Below are positions 1 to 9,576 of a stretch of 38,087 bases of DNA, piece by piece (the stretch's first letter is position 1; each line of letters begins with the position of its first letter). Source of the DNA: Chromatiaceae bacterium (GTDB lineage Bacteria > Pseudomonadota > Gammaproteobacteria > DTRM01); assembly GCA_012965975.1 (NCBI GenBank), contig DTRM01000042.1, positions 1 to 38,087 on the forward strand. Direction: 5' to 3'. A program made the translations under genes and the position numbers. The notes beneath the pieces were generated by a model. The model had not been told where the DNA came from and searched no databases. It saw only the letters and a list, made by a program, of their open reading frames with translations.

Positions 1-99
1 CGCCAAGCCACCGGTGCAGGATTCGGCGACGCTCAGCCTTAGACCTGAGCGGATCATGGACTGGGCCAGTACGGTGGCCATGCGTTTTGTTTCTTTCAC
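1..99 (-). CDS. pncC: PncC/CinA C-terminal domain protein, N-terminal part only
   Basis: The gene runs off the left edge; only about 33 codons are present. The reverse strand reads a helix followed by GLRLSVAESCTGGLA, which matches the conserved start of the nicotinamide-nucleotide amidohydrolase (PncC) domain, found alone or at the C-terminus of CinA. The family deamidates NMN to nicotinate mononucleotide in pyridine nucleotide salvage. I placed the start at a GTG (99-97) because GAGG lies about 11 nt upstream; an ATG at 81-79 is an alternative. The stand-alone form is suggested because no MoaB-like domain precedes it. It is divergent from mutS. Confidence 0.72.
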   Translation of the reverse strand, partial: MKETKRMATVLAQSMIRSGLRLSVAESCTGGLA

Positions 100-183
100 C
101 TGTAGATCACCCTCATGACACTTGGATGAATTGAAACACGATGGGTGAAATAAATCGCCTTGCTTGTCGCCATCAGTCTTGCC

Positions 184-201
184 GTACCCCCGACGGGGTA
201 C
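184..201. promoter_or_regulatory. Perfect inverted repeat in the pncC-mutS intergenic region
   Basis: The sequence shows GTACCCC, a 4-nt loop CGAC, then GGGGTAC. The 7-bp arms are perfect and no T-run follows, so it is not an obvious intrinsic terminator. It sits between two divergent genes and could be an operator, or a chance GC-rich hairpin. The rest of 100-361 holds a REP-like repeat and no convincing gene. Confidence 0.35.
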
Positions 202-242
202 TGGATTGTGCCGATGTTGGGCATGGGCTTTGAACCATGCTA

Positions 243-266
243 GCCCACTCCCTGAGGGAGAGGGCC
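243..266. repeat. REP-like dispersed repeat, copy 1
   Basis: CTCCCTGAGGGAG forms a palindrome preceded by CCCA and followed by AGGGCC. Related copies occur at about 3297, 9577, 9640 and 24020, always between genes. It lies in the leader region of mutS. Confidence 0.6.
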
Positions 267-361
267 TTTTTCTTGGGATGGGGGGGGCTCTTCCTTGAAG
301 GAGAGGTGATTATTGCTGATCGGCTTGAATCTTGGGCCCGGTGTCTTTACTCTTTCTCTCT

Positions 362-2962
362 ATGGGCACAACGCAGGAAAAGGTCAAAACCCCCGTCCAT
401 ACGCCCATGATGCGCCAGTATCTGCGCATTAAGGCTGAACATCCCCATATTCTGGTGTTCTATCGGATGGGTGACTTCTACGAGCTGTTTTTTGATGATG
501 CCCGACGTGCCGCCAGGCTGCTCGACATTACCTTGACGGCGCGTGGCCAGTCGGCGGGCGAACCGATCCCGATGGCGGGCATCCCTTATCATGCGGCGGA
601 AAATTATCTGGCGCGATTGGTTCGTCGTGGCGAGTCGGTGGCGATCTGTGAACAAATCGGCGACCCGGCGACCAGCAAGGGGCCGGTTGAACGTAAGGTG
701 GTCCGCATCGTCACGCCGGGGACGGTCACGGACGAGGCGCTGCTTGATGACCGTCGCGACAATCTGATCGTGGCACTGCACCGCAACGGAGAGGCCTTCG
801 GGCTCGCGGTACTGGATATGGCCAGTGGTCGTTTTGTGCTGATTGAAGAACGCGGTGATGAGGCCTTGCTGGCTGAAATCGAGCGCTTGCAACCTGCCGA
901 ACTGCTGATTGATGAAAATGCCACCCTGCCCGGGGATCTGCGTGATCTGTCTGGGTTATGTCGACGGCCGCCTTGGCACTTTGATCACGATAGCGCGCGG
1001 CAACTGTTGCTGGATCAGTTGGGTACCCATGACCTCAGCGGGTTTGGCTGTGAACAACACACGTTGGGGATATCCGCGGCTGGGGCACTGCTGCAATATT
1101 TGCAAGAAACCCAGCCCGGGCCACTGCCGCATATTCGTGCGTTGCATCATGAGTCGCACGATGACACCGTGGCGCTGGACGCGGCGACCCGACGCAACCT
1201 CGAACTCGAACACAGCCTCTCTGGACAACCCGAAGCGACGCTGGCGGGGGTCATGGATCGCACCGCGACCTCAATGGGAAGCCGTCTGCTGCGTCGCTGG
1301 ATCAATCGGCCCATCCGCGATCGCCAGCTACTGAACCAACGGCATGCGGCCATCGCGGCACTGCTGCAACACAACGACGACGAGCCGCTGCACGATCAGT
1401 TGCGCTCGATTGGCGATATCGAGCGCATTCTGTCGCGTGTATCCCTCGGCTCGGCACGTCCGCGTGATCTGACCACGCTGCGTGCCGCACTACAGGCCTT
1501 ACCTGATCTGCAAAAGGGATTGACGGAATTGCCTGCCGAACGCCTGCTGGCCATTCGTGAGCGTATCCGTGAACACCCGGAGACCGCCGACCTGCTCAGT
1601 CGCGCGCTAATCGAGTCACCACCCATGTTGATTCGTGACGGTGGCGTCATCGCGGGCGGCTACGATGCCGAACTCGATGAATTGCGCGCGCTGTCCGAAA
1701 ATGCCGATCAATATCTCACTGATCTTGAAAGCCGCGAACGCGAACGCACTGGCATTGCCACGCTCAAGGTGGGCTATAACCGTGTACACGGTTACTACAT
1801 CGAAATCAGCCGACTGCACTCCGATAAGGTACCTGCGGATTATCAACGCCGACAAACACTGAAGGCGATGGAACGCTTCATCACCCCTGAACTCAAATCA
1901 TTCGAAGACAAGGTATTAAGTGCACGCGGACGTTCTCTTGCCTGCGAAAAGGCCTTGTACGAACAGCTGCTACACACGCTGCAACAACAGTTGGCGCCGC
2001 TGCAAGACTGTGCGCAGGGACTCGCCGAACTGGATGTTCTGGTCAATCTGGCGGAGCGTGCGCGTCACCTGAACCTGCATCAACCTAGACTCAGCGACAA
2101 ATCCGGCATCCAGATCAAAGGGGGTCGTCACCCCGTGGTCGAACGCGCGATTGATCAGGCCTTTGTCGCCAATGACGTCAACTTAAACGAGCAGCGTCGC
2201 ATGCTGATTATTACTGGCCCCAACATGGGCGGTAAATCAACCTATATGCGTCAGACTGCATTGATCGTGCTACTCGCCTGCATCGGCAGTTTTGTGCCCG
2301 CAAAAAGTGCCGTGGTCGGTCCCGTTGACCGAATCTTTACCCGCATTGGCGCCGCCGATGATCTGGCTGGGGGACGTTCTACCTTTATGGTGGAAATGAC
2401 GGAAACCGCCAACATCCTGCATCACGCGACACGCAACAGTCTGGTTCTGATGGACGAGGTGGGACGCGGCACCAGCACCTTTGATGGCTTGTCGCTGGCA
2501 TGGTCGTGCGCAATCAGCCTAGCGGCCGAGATCCGCGCCTATACCCTGTTTGCGACACACTATTTTGAACTCACCACCCTGCCAGAAGACTATAGTGGTA
2601 TCGTTAATGTTCATGTCGATGCGATCGAACACGGTGATTCGGTGGTGTTTTTACATGCGGTAAAAGAAGGTGCCGCGAGCCAGAGTTACGGGCTGCAAGT
2701 TGCGGCGCTCGCGGGTGTACCCTTATCCGTAATTGCACGCGCCCGCGAACGTCTGCGACAATTGGAAGATATCGCGGCTCATCGCAATCCCAACATGGAG
2801 TCCGGTGACCAGATACCACTGTTCAATGCATCAATGCCCAGCCCGGTAATGGATTTTGTCGACGCCCTCAAACCAGACGATTTATCACCGAAACAGGCGC
2901 TCGAAACGCTCTATAAGTTAAAACAATTGCAACAAGCCGAATCATCAGAGACAAAAAAATAA
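362..2962 (+). CDS. mutS: DNA mismatch repair protein MutS
   Basis: MutS recognises mismatches and small loops and starts methyl-directed repair with MutL. The N-terminal mismatch-binding segment carries RMGDFYELF with the Phe-X-Glu motif. The ATPase domain shows Walker [14 protein letters not shown] near residue 620, Walker [17 protein letters not shown] near residue 695, and the FATHYFELT segment. The ORF track starts at a TTG (332) giving 876 aa. I prefer the ATG at 362 (866 aa) because [20 protein letters not shown] aligns with the usual MutS start; neither start has a clear Shine-Dalgarno sequence. The stop overlaps the fdxA ATG by one base (TAATG), so the two are probably co-transcribed. 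Confidence 0.97.
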   Translation: MGTTQEKVKTPVHTPMMRQYLRIKAEHPHILVFYRMGDFYELFFDDARRAARLLDITLTARGQSAGEPIPMAGIPYHAAENYLARLVRRGESVAICEQIGDPATSKGPVERKVVRIVTPGTVTDEALLDDRRDNLIVALHRNGEAFGLAVLDMASGRFVLIEERGDEALLAEIERLQPAELLIDENATLPGDLRDLSGLCRRPPWHFDHDSARQLLLDQLGTHDLSGFGCEQHTLGISAAGALLQYLQETQPGPLPHIRALHHESHDDTVALDAATRRNLELEHSLSGQPEATLAGVMDRTATSMGSRLLRRWINRPIRDRQLLNQRHAAIAALLQHNDDEPLHDQLRSIGDIERILSRVSLGSARPRDLTTLRAALQALPDLQKGLTELPAERLLAIRERIREHPETADLLSRALIESPPMLIRDGGVIAGGYDAELDELRALSENADQYLTDLESRERERTGIATLKVGYNRVHGYYIEISRLHSDKVPADYQRRQTLKAMERFITPELKSFEDKVLSARGRSLACEKALYEQLLHTLQQQLAPLQDCAQGLAELDVLVNLAERARHLNLHQPRLSDKSGIQIKGGRHPVVERAIDQAFVANDVNLNEQRRMLIITGPNMGGKSTYMRQTALIVLLACIGSFVPAKSAVVGPVDRIFTRIGAADDLAGGRSTFMVEMTETANILHHATRNSLVLMDEVGRGTSTFDGLSLAWSCAISLAAEIRAYTLFATHYFELTTLPEDYSGIVNVHVDAIEHGDSVVFLHAVKEGAASQSYGLQVAALAGVPLSVIARARERLRQLEDIAAHRNPNMESGDQIPLFNASMPSPVMDFVDALKPDDLSPKQALETLYKLKQLQQAESSETKK

Positions 2963-3285
2963 TGACCTACATCGTTACCGAAAACTGCATCAAGTGTAAG
3001 TACACCGACTGTGTCGAGGTCTGTCCGGTTGATTGCTTTCATGAGGGTCCCAACTTTCTGGTGATCGACCCGGAGGAATGCATCGACTGCACACTATGTG
3101 TGCCCGAGTGTCCGATCGATGCGATTTATAGTGAAGATGATCTACCCGACAACATGCATCACTTTCTCGAACTGAATGAATCGCTGTCGGCGAAATGGCC
3201 GGTGATTACGGATCAGAAAGATGCGCCAGACGATGCCAATGAATGGAATGGCAAGCCGGATAAGCTTCAGTATTTGGAACGCTGA
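2962..3285 (+). CDS. fdxA: Ferredoxin FdxA, 7Fe [3Fe-4S][4Fe-4S] type
   Basis: This small (107 aa) soluble electron carrier resembles Azotobacter ferredoxin I. The N-terminal half carries [18 protein letters not shown] and [17 protein letters not shown], the cysteine spacing of one 3Fe-4S and one 4Fe-4S cluster, followed by the family's typical C-terminal extension ending near KLQYLER. It starts inside the mutS stop codon; a mutS-fdxA pair is also common in pseudomonads. Which electron-transfer partner it serves cannot be read from the sequence; dsr or fix-like partners are only speculation. Confidence 0.95.
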   Translation: MTYIVTENCIKCKYTDCVEVCPVDCFHEGPNFLVIDPEECIDCTLCVPECPIDAIYSEDDLPDNMHHFLELNESLSAKWPVITDQKDAPDDANEWNGKPDKLQYLER

Positions 3286-3296
3286 TTTAAAGAACC

Positions 3297-3325
3297 CTCA
3301 CCGCGGCCCTCTCCCAGACGATGGG
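3297..3325. repeat. Degenerate REP-like repeat, copy 2
   Basis: CCCTCACCGCGGCCCTCTCC followed by a G-rich stretch resembles the other REP-like copies but the second arm is decayed. It lies between the convergent ends of fdxA and the GGDEF-EAL gene. Confidence 0.4.
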
Positions 3326-3339
3326 GGGGATAAATCAGC

Positions 3340-5100
3340 TTACCGTGCAACCAATCGACGCGGGATCAGTGGGCTGTTGCCACTGACGTGATGGCCAAGA
3401 AATTCTGCAAAATCGTTGGCGCGCAAGGGCTTGCTATACAGAAACCCCTGCACTTGATCGCAGCCCTGCTCGGCAAGGATGCGCAACTGCCCTGGTGTTT
3501 CCACGCCTTCTGCGACAATGGTTTTCTTCAGTCGGTGTCCCATCGCAATGATCGCCGCCGTGATGGCTGCGTCATCGTCATTTGACTCCATATCACGTAC
3601 AAACGAGCGATCAATTTTTAACGTATCCACTGGAAAGTCTCGCAGGTAGCTCAGCGATGAGTAACCGGTGCCAAAATCATCAATCGCCAACTTCAGTCCT
3701 TGCGCCTTGAGTTCGTTGAGAATGTAACTACTCTCCAGCGTGTCGCGCATCACCATGGTTTCCGTCAACTCCAACTGAATCTGACTTGCGTTCACCGGGA
3801 CATTATCTAGGGTGCGACGAATCATTCGGGTCAAACCACCGCCACGAAACTGCCGCGCCGACAGATTGATACCGATCCGAATCGCTGGCAACCCCGCTCG
3901 TCGCCACGCCACCGCTTGAGAGCAAGCCGTATAAAACACCCATTCGCCAATACTGGAAATCAAATTGGTTTCTTCCGCCAACCCGATAAATGACTCGGGC
4001 ATAACCACGCAGTCACCATGGCCTGGATACCAGCGAATCAAGGCCTCCGCACCTAACAGCGTCTGCGTTTCAACGTCGACAATGGGCTGATAAAACAGCT
4101 CAAATTCTTCGCGCGCCAGTGCCCGTCGCAGGTCGCGTTCCAGCGTCAAGCGCTGCAGCATTTCGGAGTGCATGCCATCGGTGTAAATCTGGTAGGTGTT
4201 TTTACCTGAATCCTTGGCTCGGTACAGCGCCTTATCAGCATTCTTGAGCAACTCATCGGCGGTCTCACCACCCCCGGGGGCCATTGAAATACCGATACTG
4301 GTGCTGATAGTGACGTGTTGGCCAACGACACGATAAGGCTGGGCAACCGAGGCCAAGGCCTTTTCCGCCACCGAAATGACCGCATTGAAACTCGACGCAT
4401 CATCGAGCAACAGCGCAAACTCATCACCCCCCAAGCGGGCGACGGTATCACTCGCTCGCACACAACCCACCAAGCGCTGCGCAACATCTTTTAACAAGCC
4501 ATCCCCCGCGTCATGCCCAAACTGGTCGTTCACTTCCTTAAAACCATCCAGATCAAGAAACACGACCGCCGGCCCTTTCTTGTCACGATGATGGCGTAAC
4601 AACGAACGATCCAGTCGACGGGTGAACAATGTGCGATTCGCCAGTTCCGTCAGTGCATCGAAATGCGCCAGCCAGGTCAGTCGACGTTCGGTTTTCTTGC
4701 GTTCAATGGCATAGCGCATGACACGATACAGTTGTTCATGTCCTGTTTCCGAGCGCAGAAGAAAATCCTGGGCACCATGTTTGATCGCCTCAACCGCAAA
4801 TTCAGGATCGGCGTTATTGCTAAGTGCAATCACCGGCAGATCAGCCGTCAAGCTACGCAGTGCGGGAGGCAGGCTGCCGACAGGTAGGGTATCGGCAAGA
4901 TCAAGATCAATCAGTACGGTACAAAAGGATTGCTGCGACAACAACTGGCAGGCGTCCTCAATGCTCTCGATGTGCAGAATGTCGTACTGGGAGTCTGGCA
5001 GTTCGTCGAGCGCGCCTTCCAGCAGACATCGGTCCGCTGGGTCGTCACTGATCAGCAAGATATGCCGACCGATATTTTGTGATTCCGCCGCTCTACCCAT
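3340..5100 (-). CDS. REC-GGDEF-EAL cyclic-di-GMP signalling protein
   Basis: The protein (586 aa, no membrane segments) has an N-terminal response-regulator receiver (about residues 12-130), a GGDEF domain (about 145-310) and an EAL domain (about 325-570). GGDEF is intact (RLGGDEFALLL) and is preceded by RASD five residues upstream, the inhibitory I-site, so it can be expected to make and sense c-di-GMP. The EAL domain keeps EALIRW, DDFGTGYSSL and KIDRSFV, as expected for an active phosphodiesterase. In the receiver the phospho-acceptor region reads VLIDLDLAD, but the usual conserved Lys after beta-5 appears as Arg (DFLLRSE). No cognate histidine kinase is adjacent. It is monocistronic or pairs loosely with the cupredoxin gene upstream. 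Confidence 0.93.
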   Translation of the reverse strand: MGRAAESQNIGRHILLISDDPADRCLLEGALDELPDSQYDILHIESIEDACQLLSQQSFCTVLIDLDLADTLPVGSLPPALRSLTADLPVIALSNNADPEFAVEAIKHGAQDFLLRSETGHEQLYRVMRYAIERKKTERRLTWLAHFDALTELANRTLFTRRLDRSLLRHHRDKKGPAVVFLDLDGFKEVNDQFGHDAGDGLLKDVAQRLVGCVRASDTVARLGGDEFALLLDDASSFNAVISVAEKALASVAQPYRVVGQHVTISTSIGISMAPGGGETADELLKNADKALYRAKDSGKNTYQIYTDGMHSEMLQRLTLERDLRRALAREEFELFYQPIVDVETQTLLGAEALIRWYPGHGDCVVMPESFIGLAEETNLISSIGEWVFYTACSQAVAWRRAGLPAIRIGINLSARQFRGGGLTRMIRRTLDNVPVNASQIQLELTETMVMRDTLESSYILNELKAQGLKLAIDDFGTGYSSLSYLRDFPVDTLKIDRSFVRDMESNDDDAAITAAIIAMGHRLKKTIVAEGVETPGQLRILAEQGCDQVQGFLYSKPLRANDFAEFLGHHVSGNSPLIPRRLVAR

Positions 5101-5164
5101 GCCGCGAAGACCCCGCTCATTCGGCTTTGAGATAATAAGCGTATCGGCCTGATTTTATGGGACT

Positions 5165-5593
5165 TTAATAAGCAAAATCATTACTGAGATCGAACCGATA
5201 CTTGGCGCTGATCGACTGCTTTTCCTGCGGATACTGCCGTTGCAGAAACTCAATCAGATCATCTGCACACATGGTGTGGCAGTCAATGAACCCCTGCACC
5301 TCAACCAGCCCTAGGGTGTCAAAAACGACCTCTCGAGTCTGACCCTTTTTGCAGGAACCGAGATCAAACGACTCGGTTATAGAGTCGCTAAAAATGTTGT
5401 GATAGAACGGGTCGTTATTGGGAAAGCCAACGGATTGTCCTACCTTTATCTGCAGATGCTGCACGCTGAACGCTTTGTTCTTCTGGGATACTTCATGGTC
5501 TGCTGACTAGGCAATGCCGGCTTGTAGACCACCCAATACAATCCAGACCGTAAATTTCTGCGGGAAACGAAGCGATTGAAAAATAATATTCAC
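5165..5593 (-). pseudogene. Periplasmic cupredoxin-like protein interrupted by an in-frame TAG
   Basis: The ORF track gives only 99 aa from a GTG at 5464. Reading further upstream in the same frame gives a GTG at 5593, a hydrophobic signal-like segment FTVWIVLGGLQAGIA, a TAG codon at 5509-5507, and then SADHEVSQKNKAFSVQHLQI, which is the expected first strand of a plastocyanin-like domain (FPNNDPFYHNIFS, FDLGSCKKGQ). The TAG sits just at the expected signal-peptide junction, so the gene is either inactivated by one base change or contains a sequence error. The usual metal-loop C-x2-H-x2-M is replaced by DCHTMCADD, so copper binding is unproven. The ORF from 5464 alone would lack secretion and strand 1. 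Confidence 0.68.
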
Positions 5594-5673
5594 GCACTAT
5601 AGAGTCCAGATTTCGTGGCTTCTGGAGTCAGGATGATGGGGGGTGAAGCGTTGAATCCGGATCCGATGTCGGC

Positions 5674-6684
5674 CTAAAACCGCTCTAGGCTGTCTACCCG
5701 AATGTGTTCTGCTGCCGCACCCCACTCCACCAACAAGGCCTTTGCGGACTCAATGGCGGCACCGGGCGCAGTCACGTAAAAATCATAGCCAGACAAATCG
5801 GAGTGGTCCTCACGAATTATCCGCATTCGGCGTAGAAAGTCGGCCTCAAGGTCCTCAGGCTCGACGTGCTGGTTGCGCCCCAGCGAGGTATAGATAAACT
5901 CGTCAAATGCATCGGCCCAGGAGCGACAGTAATTATCCATATAGTGGCCATCCTCTTCGCTGGTGATCCAGTAGAGGTGCATGCCCTGATCCCGTTCCAG
6001 TGCTACCGCGTGTTCAATCAAACTCTTGATCGGGCCGAAGCCGATGTCATAGGCAATCATGATGATGGGGCGTTCAGATTCTTCATCCAGAATAAACGAA
6101 CCCCATGGGCCACGAATGTTTAACTTCGATGAAGTTTTCAGTGCCTCAAATATATATTGTGAAAACTCATCGTCCGGATTGTCACGAATATGAAACTGGA
6201 GATGCATGGCATTGCACGGACAACTGGCGACCGACTTGTTGCGCGGCCGAATACCATCGGCCAGCAATGTGACGTGTTGGCCGGCAAGAAAATGCAGGGT
6301 ACTGGATCGTGGCGTGCGCAACTGCAACAACATGATATGCTCGGCAACGCGCTCAATCTTGGTGACCTTGGTTTCAATTTCCTGAACGGGAATATCTTCC
6401 GGTCTGGAATACTCAAACGCCTCGATCACCAGATCGGATGCGGGCTTCGCTCGACATAACAATACGCCCCCAGCCGACTTGTCGGCCTCTGACAACTGAA
6501 AGTCGTGATGTTCAATCGATGCCAACTCGCCTTTTATGATACGTCCCTTGCAGTCACCACAGGATCCGCCGCTGCAACTGTAGTTGAGATTCATACCCGC
6601 CCTGAGTCCGGCCTCCAGCACGGTTTCATGCTCATCAATCTCAAAGTGATGCCCGCTAGGTTGAATGGTCACCGTAAACGGCAT
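5674..6684 (-). CDS. 2Fe-2S ferredoxin / ferredoxin-reductase fusion linked to dsrS
   Basis: The N-terminal domain (about 1-90) is a plant-type 2Fe-2S ferredoxin with CSGGSCGDC and a distal LLC. It is followed by an FAD-binding barrel (about 100-200) and an NAD(P)-binding-like domain (about 205-330). The layout is that of CDP-6-deoxy-glucoseen reductase / phenol hydroxylase reductase components. Two motifs deviate: the FAD motif usually R-x-Y-S reads RNKS, and the pyridine-nucleotide loop usually GGTGFAP reads YDIGFGP. Its ATG overlaps the dsrS stop (TGATG), so it is probably translated with dsrS and is the last gene of the dsr operon. A role in electron transfer to or from the sulfite reductase system is inference from position. 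Confidence 0.85.
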   Translation of the reverse strand: MPFTVTIQPSGHHFEIDEHETVLEAGLRAGMNLNYSCSGGSCGDCKGRIIKGELASIEHHDFQLSEADKSAGGVLLCRAKPASDLVIEAFEYSRPEDIPVQEIETKVTKIERVAEHIMLLQLRTPRSSTLHFLAGQHVTLLADGIRPRNKSVASCPCNAMHLQFHIRDNPDDEFSQYIFEALKTSSKLNIRGPWGSFILDEESERPIIMIAYDIGFGPIKSLIEHAVALERDQGMHLYWITSEEDGHYMDNYCRSWADAFDEFIYTSLGRNQHVEPEDLEADFLRRMRIIREDHSDLSGYDFYVTAPGAAIESAKALLVEWGAAAEHIRVDSLERF

Positions 6685-7817
6685 CAGATCTTGCCTGTGA
6701 GGATCGAAAACTGCTCAAAAACCGGGTTTGTCACCGGTTCGATCTTGCGGCGCATCAAGCTTCCAATCGCAGTTGAATGGGAAAATACAGGCCTGACCAC
6801 AGGATAACCCAAACTCGCCAGTATAATCATCGCGCGAATTTCTCGACTCAACTCCGGCAGCGCATCGCGCACTTCGATAAGACCTTCGGGTGTGATATCG
6901 GGCGCCTCGCCGGTGCTAATTGCATCCGCCAACTGCAGTACCTCGTCGATAATCAGATCCATATCTCGCACGGGTTTAAACGGCTTGGCCAAGGCGGCCA
7001 GGCTATCGAACAGCTCATTCACTACGTCCTGATTAAGTGGCTTTTCTAGTACCATCGCGGCAATATCGATCTGCTTTTGCCCTTGCGGGGAAAACAAAGC
7101 GAGCAGTGAGGCGGCAACGGGGTTTTCCATCTCGGCCAAAGACACCAACTTATTACGAGTTGTTTCGAGCTTGGGGTGAGGGCCACCGAGATCAAGTAAC
7201 GGTGCGGAATCACTGTTAAGAAAACCCAGAAGGTAGGCATTCTTGCGCTGCCCACTTTTCCACAATTTTTCCCGATCCTTGTCCGAGATCAAACCCGGCT
7301 GTAAAACCAGTTTCACCGACCGGGCCATCGCGATCGGGCTTTCTTCGAACGGAAGAAATTCAATTAAATATTCCGCCAAAATCGGCCCCATTGCACCGGC
7401 GACAATCTGATCACGTTCCAACATCCGCCTGGCGTGTTCCGCTTCTTGCCGCGTCCACCAAGCTCGCCGTGCGAGTTCATTGGTCAACCCCTCGGCACAC
7501 ACCACCGCAACGACGGCCTCGGGTTCACCCAGCAACAACAACTGAGCCAAATTGTCATCGCGCGCCTGCCCCATACGCGTCCAGCGCTTGAGAAACACCG
7601 GATAGCCACCGGGGGAGCCCATGACATGACCGGAAAGCAACTCTCGAACCAGCTTGATATACTTCTCATCGCGACAATTGGGGCTCAAGGTAACCTTGGC
7701 ATCACCATCGTCTGACAAGGCATGGACACTCATTGATGACTCATTGACCCGAATCGCGAGTGGCTCTGTAGCCAACATCACGTTCAGTCGCAGCGAGTCT
7801 TCTGCGGAAAGTGGCAT
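6684..7817 (-). CDS. dsrS: DsrS, cytoplasmic accessory protein of the dsr locus
   Basis: The 377-aa soluble protein occupies the position directly after dsrR and has the expected size of DsrS, the last gene of the A. vinosum dsr cluster. There is no signal peptide, membrane segment or cofactor motif I can recognise; much of it reads as amphipathic helices. DsrS is a poorly understood accessory protein needed for normal oxidation of stored sulfur. The assignment rests mainly on gene order and length. The start ATG at 7817 lies 14 nt after the dsrR stop, and the stop overlaps the next gene by one base. Confidence 0.82.
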   Translation of the reverse strand: MPLSAEDSLRLNVMLATEPLAIRVNESSMSVHALSDDGDAKVTLSPNCRDEKYIKLVRELLSGHVMGSPGGYPVFLKRWTRMGQARDDNLAQLLLLGEPEAVVAVVCAEGLTNELARRAWWTRQEAEHARRMLERDQIVAGAMGPILAEYLIEFLPFEESPIAMARSVKLVLQPGLISDKDREKLWKSGQRKNAYLLGFLNSDSAPLLDLGGPHPKLETTRNKLVSLAEMENPVAASLLALFSPQGQKQIDIAAMVLEKPLNQDVVNELFDSLAALAKPFKPVRDMDLIIDEVLQLADAISTGEAPDITPEGLIEVRDALPELSREIRAMIILASLGYPVVRPVFSHSTAIGSLMRRKIEPVTNPVFEQFSILTGKI

Positions 7818-7831
7818 ATTAGCGAACCCGA

Positions 7832-8140
7832 CTACGAACCCTTGGTGTGGGCTGGATCATTGGGGTTGGAAAAAATAAAATGCAATTCGCCTGGCTCAAT
7901 CTCAACAAAGTCGATGACTGTTCCTGCAAGCAAATCCGCTTGCTCACGAGAACAAATAATCATGATGCCTTCGCTCTCATAGCTTTCATCACCCTCAGCC
8001 GCGGCATCGAAACCCATTACGTAATTGAGCGAGCCGTCGTCCTTACGCTCAACCGCAAGGCGTAAGAGCATACCCGCCGAATCACCCTGCTCTGCCGCCT
8101 GTCGAATCTGCTCAGCCGCTGCTTCTGTCGCTGTAATCAT
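7832..8140 (-). CDS. dsrR: DsrR, A-type (IscA-like) protein without cluster cysteines
   Basis: The fold signature of A-type iron-sulfur carriers is clear (MITATEAAAEQIRQA at the start, IEPGELHFIFSNPN near the end). However, the three cysteines that bind clusters in IscA are missing: the C-terminal CGC region reads NPNDPAHTKGS, and the single Cys (IICSRE) is elsewhere. This loss is characteristic of DsrR in A. vinosum, where the protein is thought to act in dsr expression or assembly rather than as a cluster carrier. I chose the ATG at 8140 (102 aa) because it overlaps the dsrN stop as ATGA and has GAGGAG 11 nt upstream; the track's GTG at 8152 abuts that ribosome-binding site. Confidence 0.9.
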   Translation of the reverse strand: MITATEAAAEQIRQAAEQGDSAGMLLRLAVERKDDGSLNYVMGFDAAAEGDESYESEGIMIICSREQADLLAGTVIDFVEIEPGELHFIFSNPNDPAHTKGS

Positions 8141-9516
8141 GCCCGTGTACACTCCTCTACAAATTTCATAAACCGCTCAGCCCAGCAAAACTCACTGACA
8201 CTGCGCAAATGCGTATAACTCGCTAAAACATTCCGGTAAACGATGCCGTCGTGGTGGCCATCGACACCGCTGCCTCGCTGCACCTCATAGGCAAAGCGAA
8301 CGTCAGGCCCAAGATCCTGCAACCTTGAGTAGTGAAACTCATGCGCGAGAATCGTGTGCTCGCAATCGTCGCTCCCCACACACCACGGATGCTCCCCGGT
8401 CGGTTTTACTCGAGCATAGCCACGCCCCTGTGGCTTTTCCTCCATGATGACATCGGCCTGCAGTGCCCCCACCATACGGCTGGTACGCCCGTCAGACTGA
8501 ATTGACCGGGCAAGATACATCAAACCACCGCACTCGGCGTAGACTGGCATATCCGCTTCGATCGCAGCAAGGATCTGCCGCCGCATGGACTCATTGGCCT
8601 CCAATACAGACAGATGGGTCTCGGGGAATCCTCCACCAATAAACAACGCATCCACCTCCGGCAAATCAGAATCTCTTAACGGACTGAATGGGAGTAATTT
8701 TGCGCCGCAAGCCAGCAATGCCTCTAGATCGTCAGGATAATAGAATCCAAACGCATCGTCCTGAGCGATGCCAATGCGTAGTGGTCGCGATGCGGTATAG
8801 GCCGGTACCCGCTCTGCTACCGAGGCGATGCTGCCAGCGCTTTCACAGATCAACTGAACCGCGTCGAGATCAACCTGGTCGGCGATCAGCGAACCAATGT
8901 CAGCGATCTTCGCATCCGCGAGATCAGTTTCATTGCTTGGCATAAGTCCAAGATGTCTTTCAACAATCTCGAGCTTGGGGTCAACATGGACAGCGCCGAG
9001 TACGGGAACATCGGTGTAGTGCTCGATGACCGCTCTGAGTTTGGCCTCATGGCGACTGCCGCCTAGGCGATTGAGAATCACACCTCCGATTCGTATTTTT
9101 TTATCGAATGCCTGATAACCAAGGATCAGAGGCGCGACGCCACGGGTCATACCACGCGAATCAATCACCAGAATCACCGGTGCATCCAGCAGATGCGCCA
9201 AAGCCGCATTACTGTTACTGCCATCAAGATCGAGGCCATCATACAAGCCCTTGTTGCCTTCGATAATGGCGATATCCGACTCGGCGACCCGCCCGCCAAA
9301 GCCCTGCTGAATCGCCTGTTCTGACATGGTATAGAAATCGAGATTGAAACAACTTCGACCTGCGGCCCGTGACAACCATAGTGGATCAATGTAGTCAGGC
9401 CCTTTCTTGAACGGTTGTACCTTGAGGCCTCGCTGCGCGAATGCCGCGCACAAGCCGATGCTGATCGTAGTCTTACCAGAAGACTTGTGAGCGGCGGAAA
9501 TCAGACAGTGCGGCAT
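8137..9516 (-). CDS. dsrN: DsrN, siroheme (glutamine-dependent) amidase
   Basis: DsrN resembles cobyrinic acid a,c-diamide synthase (CobB/CbiA) and amidates siroheme to the siroamide prosthetic group used by sulfite reductase. The N-terminal ATP-binding domain begins MPHCLISAAHKSSGKTTISI with the CobB-type P-loop, and the C-terminal glutamine amidotransferase domain carries the nucleophile in AECGGLMYL after FIGGGFPE. The length of 459 aa is normal for the family. It is placed between dsrP and dsrR; its stop overlaps dsrR. A 210-bp spacer with two REP-like hairpins separates it from dsrP, so its transcript level may differ from that of upstream genes. Confidence 0.93.
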   Translation of the reverse strand: MPHCLISAAHKSSGKTTISIGLCAAFAQRGLKVQPFKKGPDYIDPLWLSRAAGRSCFNLDFYTMSEQAIQQGFGGRVAESDIAIIEGNKGLYDGLDLDGSNSNAALAHLLDAPVILVIDSRGMTRGVAPLILGYQAFDKKIRIGGVILNRLGGSRHEAKLRAVIEHYTDVPVLGAVHVDPKLEIVERHLGLMPSNETDLADAKIADIGSLIADQVDLDAVQLICESAGSIASVAERVPAYTASRPLRIGIAQDDAFGFYYPDDLEALLACGAKLLPFSPLRDSDLPEVDALFIGGGFPETHLSVLEANESMRRQILAAIEADMPVYAECGGLMYLARSIQSDGRTSRMVGALQADVIMEEKPQGRGYARVKPTGEHPWCVGSDDCEHTILAHEFHYSRLQDLGPDVRFAYEVQRGSGVDGHHDGIVYRNVLASYTHLRSVSEFCWAERFMKFVEECTRA

Positions 9517-9576
9517 AATCAGTCACCAAACGATACGGGGGCGAACCTGATTTGAGTAGGAACTTGATCACTACAT

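Noticed and set aside
8141-8152. GTG start of dsrR used in the ORF track
   Set aside because: The GTG directly abuts GAGGA and leaves no spacing, whereas the ATG at 8140 has proper spacing and an ATGA overlap with dsrN.
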